Origin: Kumtagia sp963839725
Lineage (GTDB): Bacteria > Pseudomonadota > Alphaproteobacteria > Rhizobiales > Rhizobiaceae
Assembly: GCA_963839725.1 (NCBI GenBank)
Contig: CAWIWT010000035.1
Span: 1 to 64,000 of the forward strand
Reading direction: 5' to 3'
DNA: 64,000 nucleotides
Of the stretch, positions 54,678-63,706 are shown piece by piece. The position numbers and the translations under genes are program-made. Below the pieces are notes generated by a model, which was not told where the DNA came from, ran no database searches, and worked only from the letters and a program-made list of their open reading frames with translations. Numbering within the stretch: position 1 is the stretch's first letter; each line of letters starts with the position of its first letter.

Positions 54678-55457
54678 ATGAAGATAGCAACCTTCAACAT
54701 CAACAACGTCAACAAGCGGCTCGCCAACCTGCTGGGATGGCTCGATCAGGTTCAGCCGGATGTGGTTTGCCTGCAGGAACTCAAATGCAGCCAGCGCGAC
54801 TTTCCAATCGCCTCCATTGAGAAAGCGGGATACGGCGCGGTCTGGCGCGGTCAGCGGACGTGGAACGGCGTCGCGATCCTGGCGCGCGACGCCACGCCGG
54901 TCCTTACCCGCGACGACCTGCCAGGCGATCCGAGCGACACCCAGAGCCGCTACATCGAAGCGGCGGTCAGCGGCGTTCTGATTGCCTGTCTCTATGCGCC
55001 AAACGGTAACCCTCAGCCAGGCCCGAAATTCGATTACAAGCTTGCCTGGCACAGGCGGCTCAACAGCCACGCAAAGCGTTTGATGGAGGCCGGCATTCCG
55101 GTTGTCCTCGCAGGCGACTTCAACGTCGCGCCGACACCCGCGGACGTGTATTCAACCAAGTCCTACGACGACAACGCGCTGGTTCAGCCGCAAAGCCGAA
55201 AGGCCTTCGCCGACCTGCTGAAGCAAGGATGGACCGATTCCGTCCGGAAAGCCTTTCCAGACCAGACCGTCTTTACATTCTGGGATTACCGGCGAAACCG
55301 CTGGGAGCGCAACGCCGGGCTGCGGCTGGACCACGTGCTTCTTGGCGAGGACTTGAGCAGTCAACTGGCCGAAGTTGGAATCGATCGCGATGTGCGCGGC
55401 TTGGAAGAAGCCAGCGATCATGCGCCAGTATGGATCCGGATCGCGCCAGCTACTTAG
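54678..55457 (+). CDS. xthA: Exodeoxyribonuclease III family AP endonuclease
   Basis: 259 residues of the EEP fold: MKIATFNINNVNKRLANLLG, VVCLQELKCSQRDFP (metal Glu), VVLAGDFNVAPTPADVY (catalytic Asp/Asn) and EASDHAPVWI (Asp-His). It cleaves DNA at abasic sites and cleans blocked 3' ends. It is the last gene of the ligD-ku operon, seven bases after the hydrolase. A 3'-processing nuclease here fits preparation of ends for ligation. Confidence 0.95.
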   Translation: MKIATFNINNVNKRLANLLGWLDQVQPDVVCLQELKCSQRDFPIASIEKAGYGAVWRGQRTWNGVAILARDATPVLTRDDLPGDPSDTQSRYIEAAVSGVLIACLYAPNGNPQPGPKFDYKLAWHRRLNSHAKRLMEAGIPVVLAGDFNVAPTPADVYSTKSYDDNALVQPQSRKAFADLLKQGWTDSVRKAFPDQTVFTFWDYRRNRWERNAGLRLDHVLLGEDLSSQLAEVGIDRDVRGLEEASDHAPVWIRIAPAT

Positions 55458-55583
55458 GTGGGCCGGTGTCCTCATGCCGCAGTCCTGGTGCAACTGTGCA
55501 CCATTGACTTGAAAGGGCGATACCGCAAAATCGCGCCAGCCATTTTCGAAGGACGAGGCAGACCGACAACCAGCGAGGGTGGA

Positions 55584-56981
55584 ATGGAACTCGATCCGGT
55601 ATTCCTTTCGCGTCTGCAGTTTGCCTGGCTGATCGGCTTTCATATCCTGATGCCGGCGTTGACCGTCGGCCTGGCCTCCTTCATCGCTTTGCTCGAGGGC
55701 CTGCATTTCTTCACCGGACGCGAGATCTATTTCCGCATCTCGATGTTCTGGATCAAGATATTCTCCGTCGCCTTCGGAATCGGCGTCGTCTCCGGCATCA
55801 TCATGCCGTTCCAGTTCGGCACCAACTGGAGCCGTTATTCCGACGCCACCGCCAATGTGCTTGCGCCGCTCTTCGCCTATGAGGGGCTGACTGCCTTCTT
55901 TCTCGAGGCGGCGTTCCTCGGCGTGCTCCTGTTCGGCCGCAAGCTCGTGCCGGCCTGGGCCCATTTCATCTCGGCGTTGATGGTGGCGTTCGGCACGCTA
56001 TTGTCTTCCTTCTGGATTCTCGCGGCCAACAGCTGGATGCAAACGCCAGCGGGATACGAGATCATCGACGGCCGATTCTTCCCGACCGACTGGTTCGCGG
56101 TGATCTTCAACCCGTCCTTCCCGTATCGGATCGCCCATACGGTCGTGGGCTTCTTCATTACCACCGGATGCGTGGTGATCGCTGTCGGCGCCTATCTGAT
56201 CCGCAAGCACGATGGCTCGGCCGAGGGCCGCACCATGCTATCGATTACATTCTGGCTGCTGACGATCCTGGTTCCCCTGCAGATTTTCATAGGCGACCAG
56301 CATGGTCTCAACACACTGGAACATCAGCCGGCCAAGCTGGCGGCGATCGAAGCCCATTGGGAAACCGGCAGCAGCGTGCCGCTGATCCTGTTCGCCATCC
56401 CCGACGATGCCAATGCAAACAACAACTACACGATCCAGATCCCGCGCCTTGGCAGCTTGATCCTCACGCACAGCCTCGACGGCACGGTGCGCGGCCTGAG
56501 GGATTTTCCGGCTGACCAGCGGCCACCCGTCGCGCTGCCGTTTTTCGCTTTCCGCATCATGGTCGGCATCGGCCTCCTGATGATGGCAATGGTCGCCGCA
56601 AGCTGGTGGCTCCGCTGGCGGGGGCGCCTGTATGATCACGCGCTGTTCCTTCAGGCATGTCAGTTGATCGCGCCGCTTGGCTTTATCGCCGTGCTGGCCG
56701 GATGGACCACGACCGAGGTCGGCCGACAGCCATGGATCGTCTACGGGCTGATGCGCACCGCCGATGCAGTCTCGCCATCGCTAACCGGCGCTGACGTTCT
56801 GCTGTCGCTGCTGGCCTATATGGCGGTCTATCTGGTCGTCTTCCCCGCCGGTTTCTGGATCATGCTCCACATCATCCGCAAGGGACCGGAAGACCCGGCG
56901 GCAGGCGAAGGGCCGATCGAGGCGGGCCGCCCAAGCAGGCCGATCACGGTTCAGTTGCAACCCGAGGGAGAGGAAGGTCTA
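55584..56981 (+). CDS. cydA: Cytochrome bd-type (cyanide-insensitive) quinol oxidase subunit I
   Basis: About 466 codons from MELDPVFLSRLQFAWLIGFH (GAGGGTGGA upstream). Heme ligands: His20 (GFHILMPALTVG) and His185 (RIAHTVVGFF); the quinol-loop motif is GDQHGLNTLEHQPAKLAAIE, and GRQPW lies near 380. The Q-loop is short, as in CioA-type oxidases. It reduces O2 to water with quinol at low oxygen. No stop occurs before the subunit II ATG, so the frame reads straight into it. A ribosome site and an out-of-frame TAATG at the junction argue that two proteins were intended. Confidence 0.95.
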
Positions 56982-57995
56982 ATGGACGCGGTCTTGAGCT
57001 TCGTCCCAGTCTGGGCGGTCATCCTCGCCGCCGGCATCTTCCTCTATGTGTTGCTGGACGGTTTCGATCTGGGTGTCGGCATCCTCTACGGCTTCGAGCC
57101 GGATCTTCAATCGCGCAACCTGGTCATGAACTCGATCGCGCCGGTCTGGGACGGCAACGAGACATGGCTCGTGCTTGGCGGCCTCGCACTGTTGGCAGCA
57201 TTTCCGCTGGCTTTCGCCATCATCATCCCGGCACTGTACTTCCCTGTGCTGCTGATGTTGCTCGGGCTGGTGTTTCGGGGCGTGGCGTTCGAGTTCCGCT
57301 TTCGTGACCGCGAGCACAAATCCTTCTGGGATCACGGTTTCTTCGCTGGTTCGGCGCTGGCGGCATTCTCGCAAGGCGTCATGCTCGGCGCCTATATCCA
57401 GGGCTTCAAGATCGAAGGACGCGAGTTTGTCGGAACGTCGTTCGATTTCATCTCGCTCTTCTCGATCATGACAGGCGTTTCACTCATCTTCGGCTATACC
57501 CTGCTTGGTGCCGGTTGGCTCATTCTCAAGACCGAGGGCGACATTCAACAACGCGCGCGCCAGCGCGGCGTGATCAGCCTTGCCGGCGTTCTGGTCTGCA
57601 TCGGCCTCGTCAGCATCTGGACTCCGTTTGCGAGCAGCCAGATTGCCGAGCGCTGGTTCTCCTGGCCGAACATCCTGCTTCTGTCGCCGGTTCCTCTCGC
57701 GACCGCCGCGACCGCTTTCTTCATCTGGAGATCCCTCACCGGTACCTCGCAAGCCGGACCTTTCATCGGGGCGGTCATGCTGTTCGCGCTGTCCTATCTC
57801 GGTATCGCGATCAGCCTGTGGCCGTTCATCGTGCCGCACACTTTCACGCTGTGGCAAGCGGCATCCTCGAACTCCACCCAGGCCTTCCTTCTGGTTGGCA
57901 CGCTTTTCCTGCTGCCGGTGATCCTCGTCTACACAGGCTGGTCTTACTGGGTGTTTCGGGGCAAGGTGCGCGCGGATATCGGGTATCATCACTAG
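56982..57995 (+). CDS. cydB: Cytochrome bd-type quinol oxidase subunit II
   Basis: 338 residues from MDAVLSFVPVWAVILAAGIF, with a strong GGAGAGGAAGG site. CydB features: FLYVLLDGFDLGVGILYGFE, NSIAPVWDGNETWLVLGG, the HGFF..SALAAFSQGVMLGA stretch and the C-terminal SLWPFIVPHTFTLWQAASSN. An integral membrane partner of subunit I. It is in the same open frame as cydA. No CydX-like gene follows in the next 100 bases. Confidence 0.95.
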   Translation: MDAVLSFVPVWAVILAAGIFLYVLLDGFDLGVGILYGFEPDLQSRNLVMNSIAPVWDGNETWLVLGGLALLAAFPLAFAIIIPALYFPVLLMLLGLVFRGVAFEFRFRDREHKSFWDHGFFAGSALAAFSQGVMLGAYIQGFKIEGREFVGTSFDFISLFSIMTGVSLIFGYTLLGAGWLILKTEGDIQQRARQRGVISLAGVLVCIGLVSIWTPFASSQIAERWFSWPNILLLSPVPLATAATAFFIWRSLTGTSQAGPFIGAVMLFALSYLGIAISLWPFIVPHTFTLWQAASSNSTQAFLLVGTLFLLPVILVYTGWSYWVFRGKVRADIGYHH

Positions 57996-58176
57996 GCTCA
58001 GACCCATTAAAGGGATTCACAGGATAACGGCGTTCTAAATCATTGGCGGCGCAAGGGGGCGCTGCCATGCTGGCTTTGATCGATGAGTCCTGAGCCTAGA
58101 GTTGACTGAATCTGCCGACTTGAGTCGGCGGATTGTTCGGCACTATGATCAAGCGGCACTGCCGGAGAATCTGCCG

Positions 58177-58665
58177 ATGCCACAACGCCCCTATGATGAG
58201 CGCCTGCTCCGTCAGGCATTCGAAGTCGCGCGCAAGGCCCGCGATGCTGGCGAACATCCCTTTGGTTCGCTCCTCGCTGACAAAGACGGCAATGTGTTGC
58301 GCGAGCAACTCAACGGTTACAGATCCGGAGGGGGCGACCGCACCGCTCATGCCGAAAGGCTGCTGGCCTCGTGGGCGGGGATGAATTTCAGTCTCGAAAA
58401 GCTGGCCTCTTGCACACTCTACACTTCGGCCGAACCTTGCGCGATGTGCTCCGGGACAATCTATTGGGCGGGCATCGGACGGGTCGTCTTTGGGCAGAGC
58501 GAACATGACGTCAAGGGGTTGACGGGTGCACACGTCGAGAATCCCACACTCGACCTGCCCTGCACGATCGTCTTCGAAGCTGGGCAGCGTCCGACTGAAG
58601 TCGTCGGCCCGCTGCTTGCCGATGAAGCGGCGCAACTCCAGGCCGATTTCTGGAAAGACAAGTAG
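58177..58665 (+). CDS. Nucleoside/guanine deaminase-like zinc hydrolase
   Basis: About 162 residues from MPQRPYDERLLRQAFEVARK (GGAGAA upstream; a frame 25 codons longer is less likely). Zinc and proton-shuttle motifs: RTAHAERLL (HAE) and YTSAEPCAMCSGTIYWAGIG (PCxxC). The C-terminal VFEAGQRPTEVVGPLLADEA fits the CMP/dCMP-like deaminase superfamily (TadA/guanine-deaminase branch). It deaminates a free base or nucleoside; which one is uncertain. Confidence 0.87.
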   Translation: MPQRPYDERLLRQAFEVARKARDAGEHPFGSLLADKDGNVLREQLNGYRSGGGDRTAHAERLLASWAGMNFSLEKLASCTLYTSAEPCAMCSGTIYWAGIGRVVFGQSEHDVKGLTGAHVENPTLDLPCTIVFEAGQRPTEVVGPLLADEAAQLQADFWKDK

Positions 58666-59046
58666 CTCAATTGCCGCGCGCGCGGGAAACGAGTGAGTGC
58701 TAGAGACGCGGAATATTGATAGCCGCTTCTCAGACAGTTGTTCGAACGCTGGGCGTTCGCGCTCCGTCTTGCTAAGCTTTCAAAATGACCCTTGAAGCAG
58801 CAATCGGCGCTCGCTACCCGCACCGAGGGGGCTCCTGCCCGCTCAACGTGAATATGGCGCACGAGAATATGAAACTTACTTCGAACTAGACCGCACTATC
58901 GGCAAGCTGGCGCAGACGCATTGACTGGTTTGCAAACTGATTTGCCGCGCATTCTTCAACGCTCGCCGGCACGTACCATTCCCATCAGTAGGCTTGACAG
59001 AACCTATTCGTTCCCTTTATGTTCCATTTCGACAGCAAGGGCGGCA
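58666..59046. other. Gap, no gene recognised
   Basis: About 380 bases with no convincing frame. The right end holds the ribosome site (AAGGGCGG) of the next gene. Confidence 0.4.
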
Positions 59047-59936
59047 ATGGACTGGAATCTGGCAATCGAGAAAAACCGGGAGGCGCTAAAGCGCATCCTG
59101 GTCATGCTCGTTGCGATGGCCGATGGCGTCCAGGGAGATTCCGATTTGCTTGGCCGTGTGCGCCCCACCCTGCCGCGCCATCTCCACCGCTTCGTGCTGA
59201 GGTTGTTGCGTCCGGCCGAAGCGGCGGCACGGCGGCTCATCATCGTCGCCGCGCGCGGGCTGGTGGTCGAGCTTTCCTCGCCGCGCCAGCGCAAGCCAAA
59301 GCCGATCTTCGTGCACAACGGGGTCGGCACCGGCATCGTGCTGAGGCCGGGCATGATACCGGATTCGGCCCTCGTCCCGCCCCGCCCGGCCCTGCGGGCC
59401 CTATCGCTACCGCTGCTCGACCCGCTCAAAAATTGGGACGTCCGCCGGCGTCCGAAACAGCGCAGCGTGCCGCGCATCACCTTCGACTTCGACCGGCCTC
59501 GCGAGCCCGATCCGCCTCCGCCATCCCCCGACGATCCGCTCGATGCCGGCCGTCTGCATCGCCGTCTTGAAGCGGTGGCCTCAGCACTTGATGACCTGCC
59601 GCATGCAGCGAAGCGCCTTGCGCGCTGGCAGGCTCGCCGCGACGCCGGCCGCGACGCCGTAGGCGCGCAAAACATGAACAACGACGCCGTAGGCGCGCAA
59701 AACATGAAAAATACCGCAACGACGCCGAAGGCGCGCAAGAAAGGGAAACCCGCGCGCAAAGCAAGAATAGCGACGCCGCAGGCGCGCAAACGAAAGACCG
59801 ATTTCAGCGTTTCTCGCCGATGCGGCCCGGCCGGCCGCCCGGATGGCGCCGCCGGCCCACCCATGTGGTGGACGAGATCCTGAACGAACTCCACGGCCTG
59901 GCCGTCTGGGCGCGGGAGCGTCCCGATACGTCCTGA
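59047..59936 (+). CDS. Conserved rhizobial hypothetical protein with in-frame palindromic repeats, frameshifted
   Basis: About 297 residues. The N-terminus MDWNLAIEKNREALKRILVM and a Pro/Arg-rich middle (PREPDPPPPSPDDPLDAGRL) are in one frame; the likely end (RFSPMRPGRPPGWRRRPTHV, VDEILNELHGLAVWARERPD) is in another. A single-base slip near 59790-59800 joins them. Before the break lie four copies of a 19-base palindromic unit (59652-59789), which encode DAVGAQ in one frame and TP(K/Q)ARK in another. The function is unknown. Confidence 0.6.
59652..59789. repeat. Four copies of a 19-base palindromic unit inside a gene
   Basis: CGACGCCGTAGGCGCGCAA at 59652, 59682, 59720 and 59771 (the third has A and the fourth C at the ninth position). 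Spacings are 30, 38 and 51 bases, irregular, so this is neither a CRISPR nor a simple tandem repeat. The centre GCGCC/GGCGC can pair. Confidence 0.7.
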
Positions 59937-60342
59937 AGCAGCGCAGTAAAAATGTGCAGACTTTTGGATAAGATCATGCGCAAAAGCTGGTTAGCGCTGA
60001 GTGGCAGCGCACCCGGCTTGACTTTCGCCTCATTTTCCTGTTCAAGCCCACCAATTCAGCGACGAGTTTCGACTCCGAGCCGCCGACCGGGGAGGTATAA
60101 ATCGATCCCGGAGGCCAACACCCGGCAGCGCGATGCGCCCCCGGGTGCTTTTTGGTTTGGCGGTTTGGAATTGATCAGGTTCCGGTTGGGACTTCGCCGC
60201 ACTGCATGTCGCCCAAAAGTGCCTCGCGGTTTTGGGAAATCGACATGCAGAAAATAATCGAGCGCGACGCGCCATTTGGCGCGGCGTGCTTCAGACATTA
60301 TTTCTCCGGCATCGCTGTGATGTCCGAGAACGAGGAAACTGG
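59937..60342. other. Gap with terminator and ffh leader
   Basis: About 405 bases: a strong terminator at 60119-60153, then the ffh promoter region. I looked for a 4.5S RNA signature and did not find one. Confidence 0.5.
60119..60153 (+). terminator. Rho-independent terminator
   Basis: CACCCGG (60119-60125) pairs with CCGGGTG (60141-60147), enclosing GCGC-GAT-GCGC, and is followed by CTTTTT. It separates the hypothetical gene from ffh. Confidence 0.8.
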
Positions 60343-61951
60343 ATGTTCGAGAGCCTACAGGAACGGCTTGGTTCCATTCTCAACGGTCTGACCGGCCGGG
60401 GCGCGCTGTCCGAGGCGGATGTCTCGGCTGCGCTGCGCGAGGTGCGCCGTGCGCTGCTCGAAGCTGACGTGGCGCTCGAAGTCGTCCGTTCTTTCGTCGA
60501 CAAGGTGCGCGCCAAGGCGGTTGGCGCGGAAGTGCTCAAATCGATCAAGCCCGGCCAGATGGTCGTCAAGATCGTCCATGACGAACTGGTCGAGATGCTT
60601 GGTGCCGAAGGTCGCACCATCGATCTTAATGCACCGGCGCCGGTCGTCGTCATGATGGTCGGCCTGCAGGGCTCGGGCAAGACGACCACCAGCGCCAAGA
60701 TCGCCAAGCGGTTGTTTCGAGCGCCAGGGCAAGAAGGTCCTGATGGCCTCGCTCGACACACGCCGTCCGGCCGCGCAGGAGCAGTTGCGCCAGCTTGGCG
60801 AGCAGACGAAAGTCGCGACGCTGCCGATCATTGCCGGCCAGTCGCCTGTCGACATCGCCAAGCGCTCGGTGCAGGCGGCAAAGCTCGGCGGCCACGATGT
60901 GGTTATCCTCGACACCGCCGGCCGCACGCATATCGACGAGCCGCTGATGGCCGAGATGGCGGAGATCAAGGCCGTCTCGTCGCCACATGAGATTCTGCTG
61001 GTGGCGGATTCGTTGACCGGTCAGGACGCCGTAAATCTCGCCCGCTCCTTCGACGAGCGCGTCGGCATCACCGGCCTGGTATTGACCCGCATGGATGGCG
61101 ACGGACGCGGCGGTGCGGCGCTTTCGATGCGCGCCGTTACCGGCAAGCCGATCAAGCTGATCGGTGTCGGCGAAAAGATGGACGCGCTGGAGGAATTTCA
61201 TCCGCGCCGCATCGCCGATCGCATCCTCGGCATGGGCGACATCGTTTCGCTGGTCGAGAAGGCTGCCGAGAACATCGACGCGGAAAAGGCCGCGGCGATG
61301 GCCAGGAAAATGCAGTCGGGCAAGTTCGACCTGAACGACCTTGCCGACCAGCTTGGCCAGATGAAGAAGCTCGGCGGCATGGGCGGCATCATGGGCATGA
61401 TGCCCGGCATGGGCAAGATGAAGGACCAGATGGCAGCAGCCGGCCTGGACGACAGGATGTTCGCGCGCCAGATCGCCATCATCTCGTCGATGACCAAGGC
61501 CGAGCGCGCCAATCCCGATATTCTGAAGCACAGCCGCAAGAAGCGCATCGCGGCGGGCTCCGGCACGGATGCGTCCGAGATCAACAAGCTCTTGAAGATG
61601 CACCGCCAGATGGCCGACATGATGAAAGCCATGGGCGGCAAGGGCAAGGGCGGCGGCTTGATGCGCGGCATGATGGGCGGCCTCGCCTCCAAGATGGGCC
61701 TCGGCGGCATGATGCCCGGCCCTGGGGGTTTTGGTGGCGGCATGCCCGACCTGTCGAAGATGGATCCGAAGGAGCTCGAGGCGCTGAAGAAGCAGGCGGA
61801 GGCTTCCGGCTTCGGCGGCGGCATGCCGAAGGGCCTTCCGCCGACGCTTCCCGGTCTCGGCAGCGGTGGTGGATTGCCGGGCCTGCCGGGCGGCTTGCGG
61901 CTTCCCGGCCTTGGCGGCGGTAGCCTGCCGGGCCTTGGCAAAAAGAAATAA
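60343..61951 (+). CDS. ffh: Signal recognition particle GTPase Ffh, one-base frameshift
   Basis: SRP54 protein that delivers nascent membrane proteins with 4.5S RNA. The start MFESLQERLGSILNGLTGRG follows GAGGAAACT. NG domain: MMVGLQGSGKTTTSAKIAKR, SLDTRRPAAQEQLRQLG, VILDTAGRTHID, GLVLTRMDGDGRGGAAL. The Met-rich M domain has GIMGMMPGMGKMKDQMAAAG and the RNA-binding KKRIAAGSGTDASEINKLLK. The frame breaks after AKRLF and resumes at ERQGKKVLMA; one extra T in TTT at 60715-60717 explains it. As ffh is essential, this is almost surely a sequence error. Confidence 0.96.
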
Positions 61952-61960
61952 GGGGGCAGC

Positions 61961-62338
61961 ATGAGCGACACAGCGACTGTGAATGCGACCCTCGCGCAGT
62001 ATCGCGCTTCGATCGACAATATCGACGCGGCGCTGATCCATATGCTGGCCGAGCGTTTCCGCTGCACCAAGGCGGTCGGCCTGCTCAAGGCGACACACAA
62101 TTTGCCCCCCGCCGATCCGGCGCGCGAGACCCAGCAGATCGCCCGGCTGAGGCAGCTTGCGCAGGATGCGCATCTCGACCCGGATTTCGCGGAGAAATTC
62201 CTGACCTTCGTCATCAAGGAAGTCATCAGGCATCACGAGCAGATCGCCGCTTCGAGCAGCGGCGAAGCAAATACCGCCGCCAACAGCGGCACCGGCACCA
62301 ACCAGGCGTCCCCAAACGGCGCCACCGAAACACAGTGA
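61961..62338 (+). CDS. Chorismate mutase, AroQ type
   Basis: 125 residues, nine bases after ffh. All-helical AroQ signature: LAQYRASIDNIDAALIHMLA, ERFRCTKAVGLLKATHNLPP, ADPARETQQIARLRQLAQDA and EKFLTFVIKEVIRHHEQIA. It converts chorismate to prephenate for Phe/Tyr synthesis. The last 30 residues are a Ser/Thr/Ala-rich tail. The ffh / chorismate mutase / rpsP order is typical of Rhizobiales. Confidence 0.93.
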   Translation: MSDTATVNATLAQYRASIDNIDAALIHMLAERFRCTKAVGLLKATHNLPPADPARETQQIARLRQLAQDAHLDPDFAEKFLTFVIKEVIRHHEQIAASSSGEANTAANSGTGTNQASPNGATETQ

Positions 62339-62370
62339 ATTTCAACGGATCAAACGTTTAGGAGAAACAA

Positions 62371-62766
62371 ATGGCACTGAAGATCCGACTGGCCCGCGCG
62401 GGCTCCAAGAAGCGTCCTTACTATCACATCGTCGTCGCCGACGTGCGCTCGCCGCGCGACGGCCGCTTCATTGAGGCGGTTGGCGCCTGGAACCCGACCC
62501 TGCCGAAGGATGGTGAGCGCGTGAAGCTCGACGCTGATCGCATCAATCATTGGCTCGGCCACGGCGCGCTGCCGACCGACCGCGTTGCCCGCTTCCTGAC
62601 CGAAGCTGGCCTTGCCAAGCGCGAAGCCCGCAACAACCCGACCAAGGCCCTGCCCGGCAAGAAGTCGCAGGCGCGCCTCGACGCGATCAAAAAGGCACAG
62701 GAAGTAGCAGCCGCCGCTATTGCAGCCGCGACCGCCGCTCCGGCCGAGGAAGCCGCTGCCTCGTAA
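62371..62766 (+). CDS. rpsP: 30S ribosomal protein S16
   Basis: 131 residues. It begins MALKIRLARAGSKKRPYYHI, VVADVRSPRDGRFIEAVGAW, NPTLPKDGERVKLDADRINH, the universal S16 core. The C-terminal Ala/Lys-rich extension (AQEVAAAAIAAATAAPAEEA) is usual in alphaproteobacteria. A strong AGGAG site precedes it, and a terminator follows at 62793. Confidence 0.98.
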   Translation: MALKIRLARAGSKKRPYYHIVVADVRSPRDGRFIEAVGAWNPTLPKDGERVKLDADRINHWLGHGALPTDRVARFLTEAGLAKREARNNPTKALPGKKSQARLDAIKKAQEVAAAAIAAATAAPAEEAAAS

Positions 62767-62792
62767 GCGGGGTTTCAGCAGTTCGATGTTCA

Positions 62793-62821
62793 AGCGGCGG
62801 GTCAAAGGCCCGCCGCTTTCG
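62793..62821 (+). terminator. Terminator after rpsP
   Basis: AGCGGCGGG, a 7-base loop, CCCGCCGCT, then TTCGTTT. It closes the ffh/chorismate mutase/rpsP unit. Confidence 0.8.
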
Positions 62822-62966
62822 TTTGTCGAGAACATTGTATCCGTCACAATCGCACTGCTGACGGCGTGCGCCGGTGCCGATATGGTGCCGGCCGATTTGG
62901 TTCATGCGCCGCAGCGGGCTGCCGCGGCAGGTTCCGGATCGATGCAACCAGTGCGTGGGGCCAACC

Positions 62967-63578
62967 GTGACGCCAACCGTTTTTCTAGCCTATCTCGCCG
63001 CGCATTTCCTTGCGGCGGTGACACCCGGGCCTTCGATGCTTTTCGTCATTGCCACCGGCATTTCACGCGGGGCTCGGCGCGGTCTGATGGTCGGTCTCGG
63101 CGTGGCATTGGGCGACGTTATCCTGCTCAACATCGCACTTCTCGGCCTTATCGCGTTGGCGCAGGCATTTTCCGCGGTCTTCCTCGTCGCCAAGTATGCA
63201 GGTGCGGCCTATCTGATCTGGCTCGGCTTCAATATGTGGCACTCAGCGAGCAAGCCTGGCGGTGAGAGCACCCATGCACCAGACGATGACAAGCGGTCAT
63301 TTCTGCTCGGCATGGCGCTGGCTCTATCCAACCCCAAAGCCATTTTGTTCCATGCCAGCCTGATGCCGCTGATACTTGACCTCAAGGCGCTCACCGTGCT
63401 GGACGCCGTCCTGATCATGAGCGCGGTTTTCTCCGTCAACCTCCTCACGATGGGCACGTACTCTTTCCTGGCCGGCAAGTCTTCGACCTGGTTCAATACC
63501 GGTTCGCGATTGAAATGGATGAACCGCATTGCCGGCGGCGCGATGATGGGCACCGGTGTGATCATCGCCAGCCGATAG
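62967..63578 (+). CDS. LysE/RhtB-family amino-acid exporter
   Basis: About 203 residues from a GTG at 62967 (VTPTVFLAYLAAHFLAAVTP), where the family normally starts; the longer ATG frame adds about 31 non-membrane residues. It has the GPSMLFVIATGISRGARRGL loop, AAYLIWLGFNMW and the helix-6 block MALALSNPKAILFHASLMPL. Six membrane helices. It exports amino acids or related metabolites. It is monocistronic, after the rpsP terminator. Confidence 0.9.
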   Translation: MTPTVFLAYLAAHFLAAVTPGPSMLFVIATGISRGARRGLMVGLGVALGDVILLNIALLGLIALAQAFSAVFLVAKYAGAAYLIWLGFNMWHSASKPGGESTHAPDDDKRSFLLGMALALSNPKAILFHASLMPLILDLKALTVLDAVLIMSAVFSVNLLTMGTYSFLAGKSSTWFNTGSRLKWMNRIAGGAMMGTGVIIASR

Positions 63579-63604
63579 CCCCGGAGCTACCGCGCACCGG
63601 ATGA

Positions 63605-63700
63605 CTAGAGCCGTTCATCATTTCACAGATTCGAGGAACCGCTCTAAATTCTTGTTTTGTCACGTTTCCGAACCGGAAAACCGCTACGCACTTTTCCTGG
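63605..63700. repeat. Rhizobial intergenic repeat (RIME-like)
   Basis: TAGAGCCGTT near 63606 pairs imperfectly with CCGCTCTA at 63639. The following TCTAAATTCTTGTTTTGTCA and a CGTTTCC...GGAAACG stem are typical of short palindromic elements scattered between genes in Rhizobiales. Confidence 0.5.
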
Positions 63701-63706
63701 AAACGC

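Noticed and set aside
59652..59789. Possible CRISPR array
   Set aside because: Only four 19-base units, with unequal spacing and partly coding spacers; no cas genes in the window.
60000..60342. 4.5S (SRP) RNA gene upstream of ffh
   Set aside because: I looked for the conserved GGAAGCAGC-type loop and did not find it; only a terminator hairpin is present.
60700..60730. Programmed frameshifting in ffh and other split genes
   Set aside because: There is no conserved slippery heptamer with a downstream structure, the slips are of both signs and in unrelated genes, and ffh is not known to use recoding.
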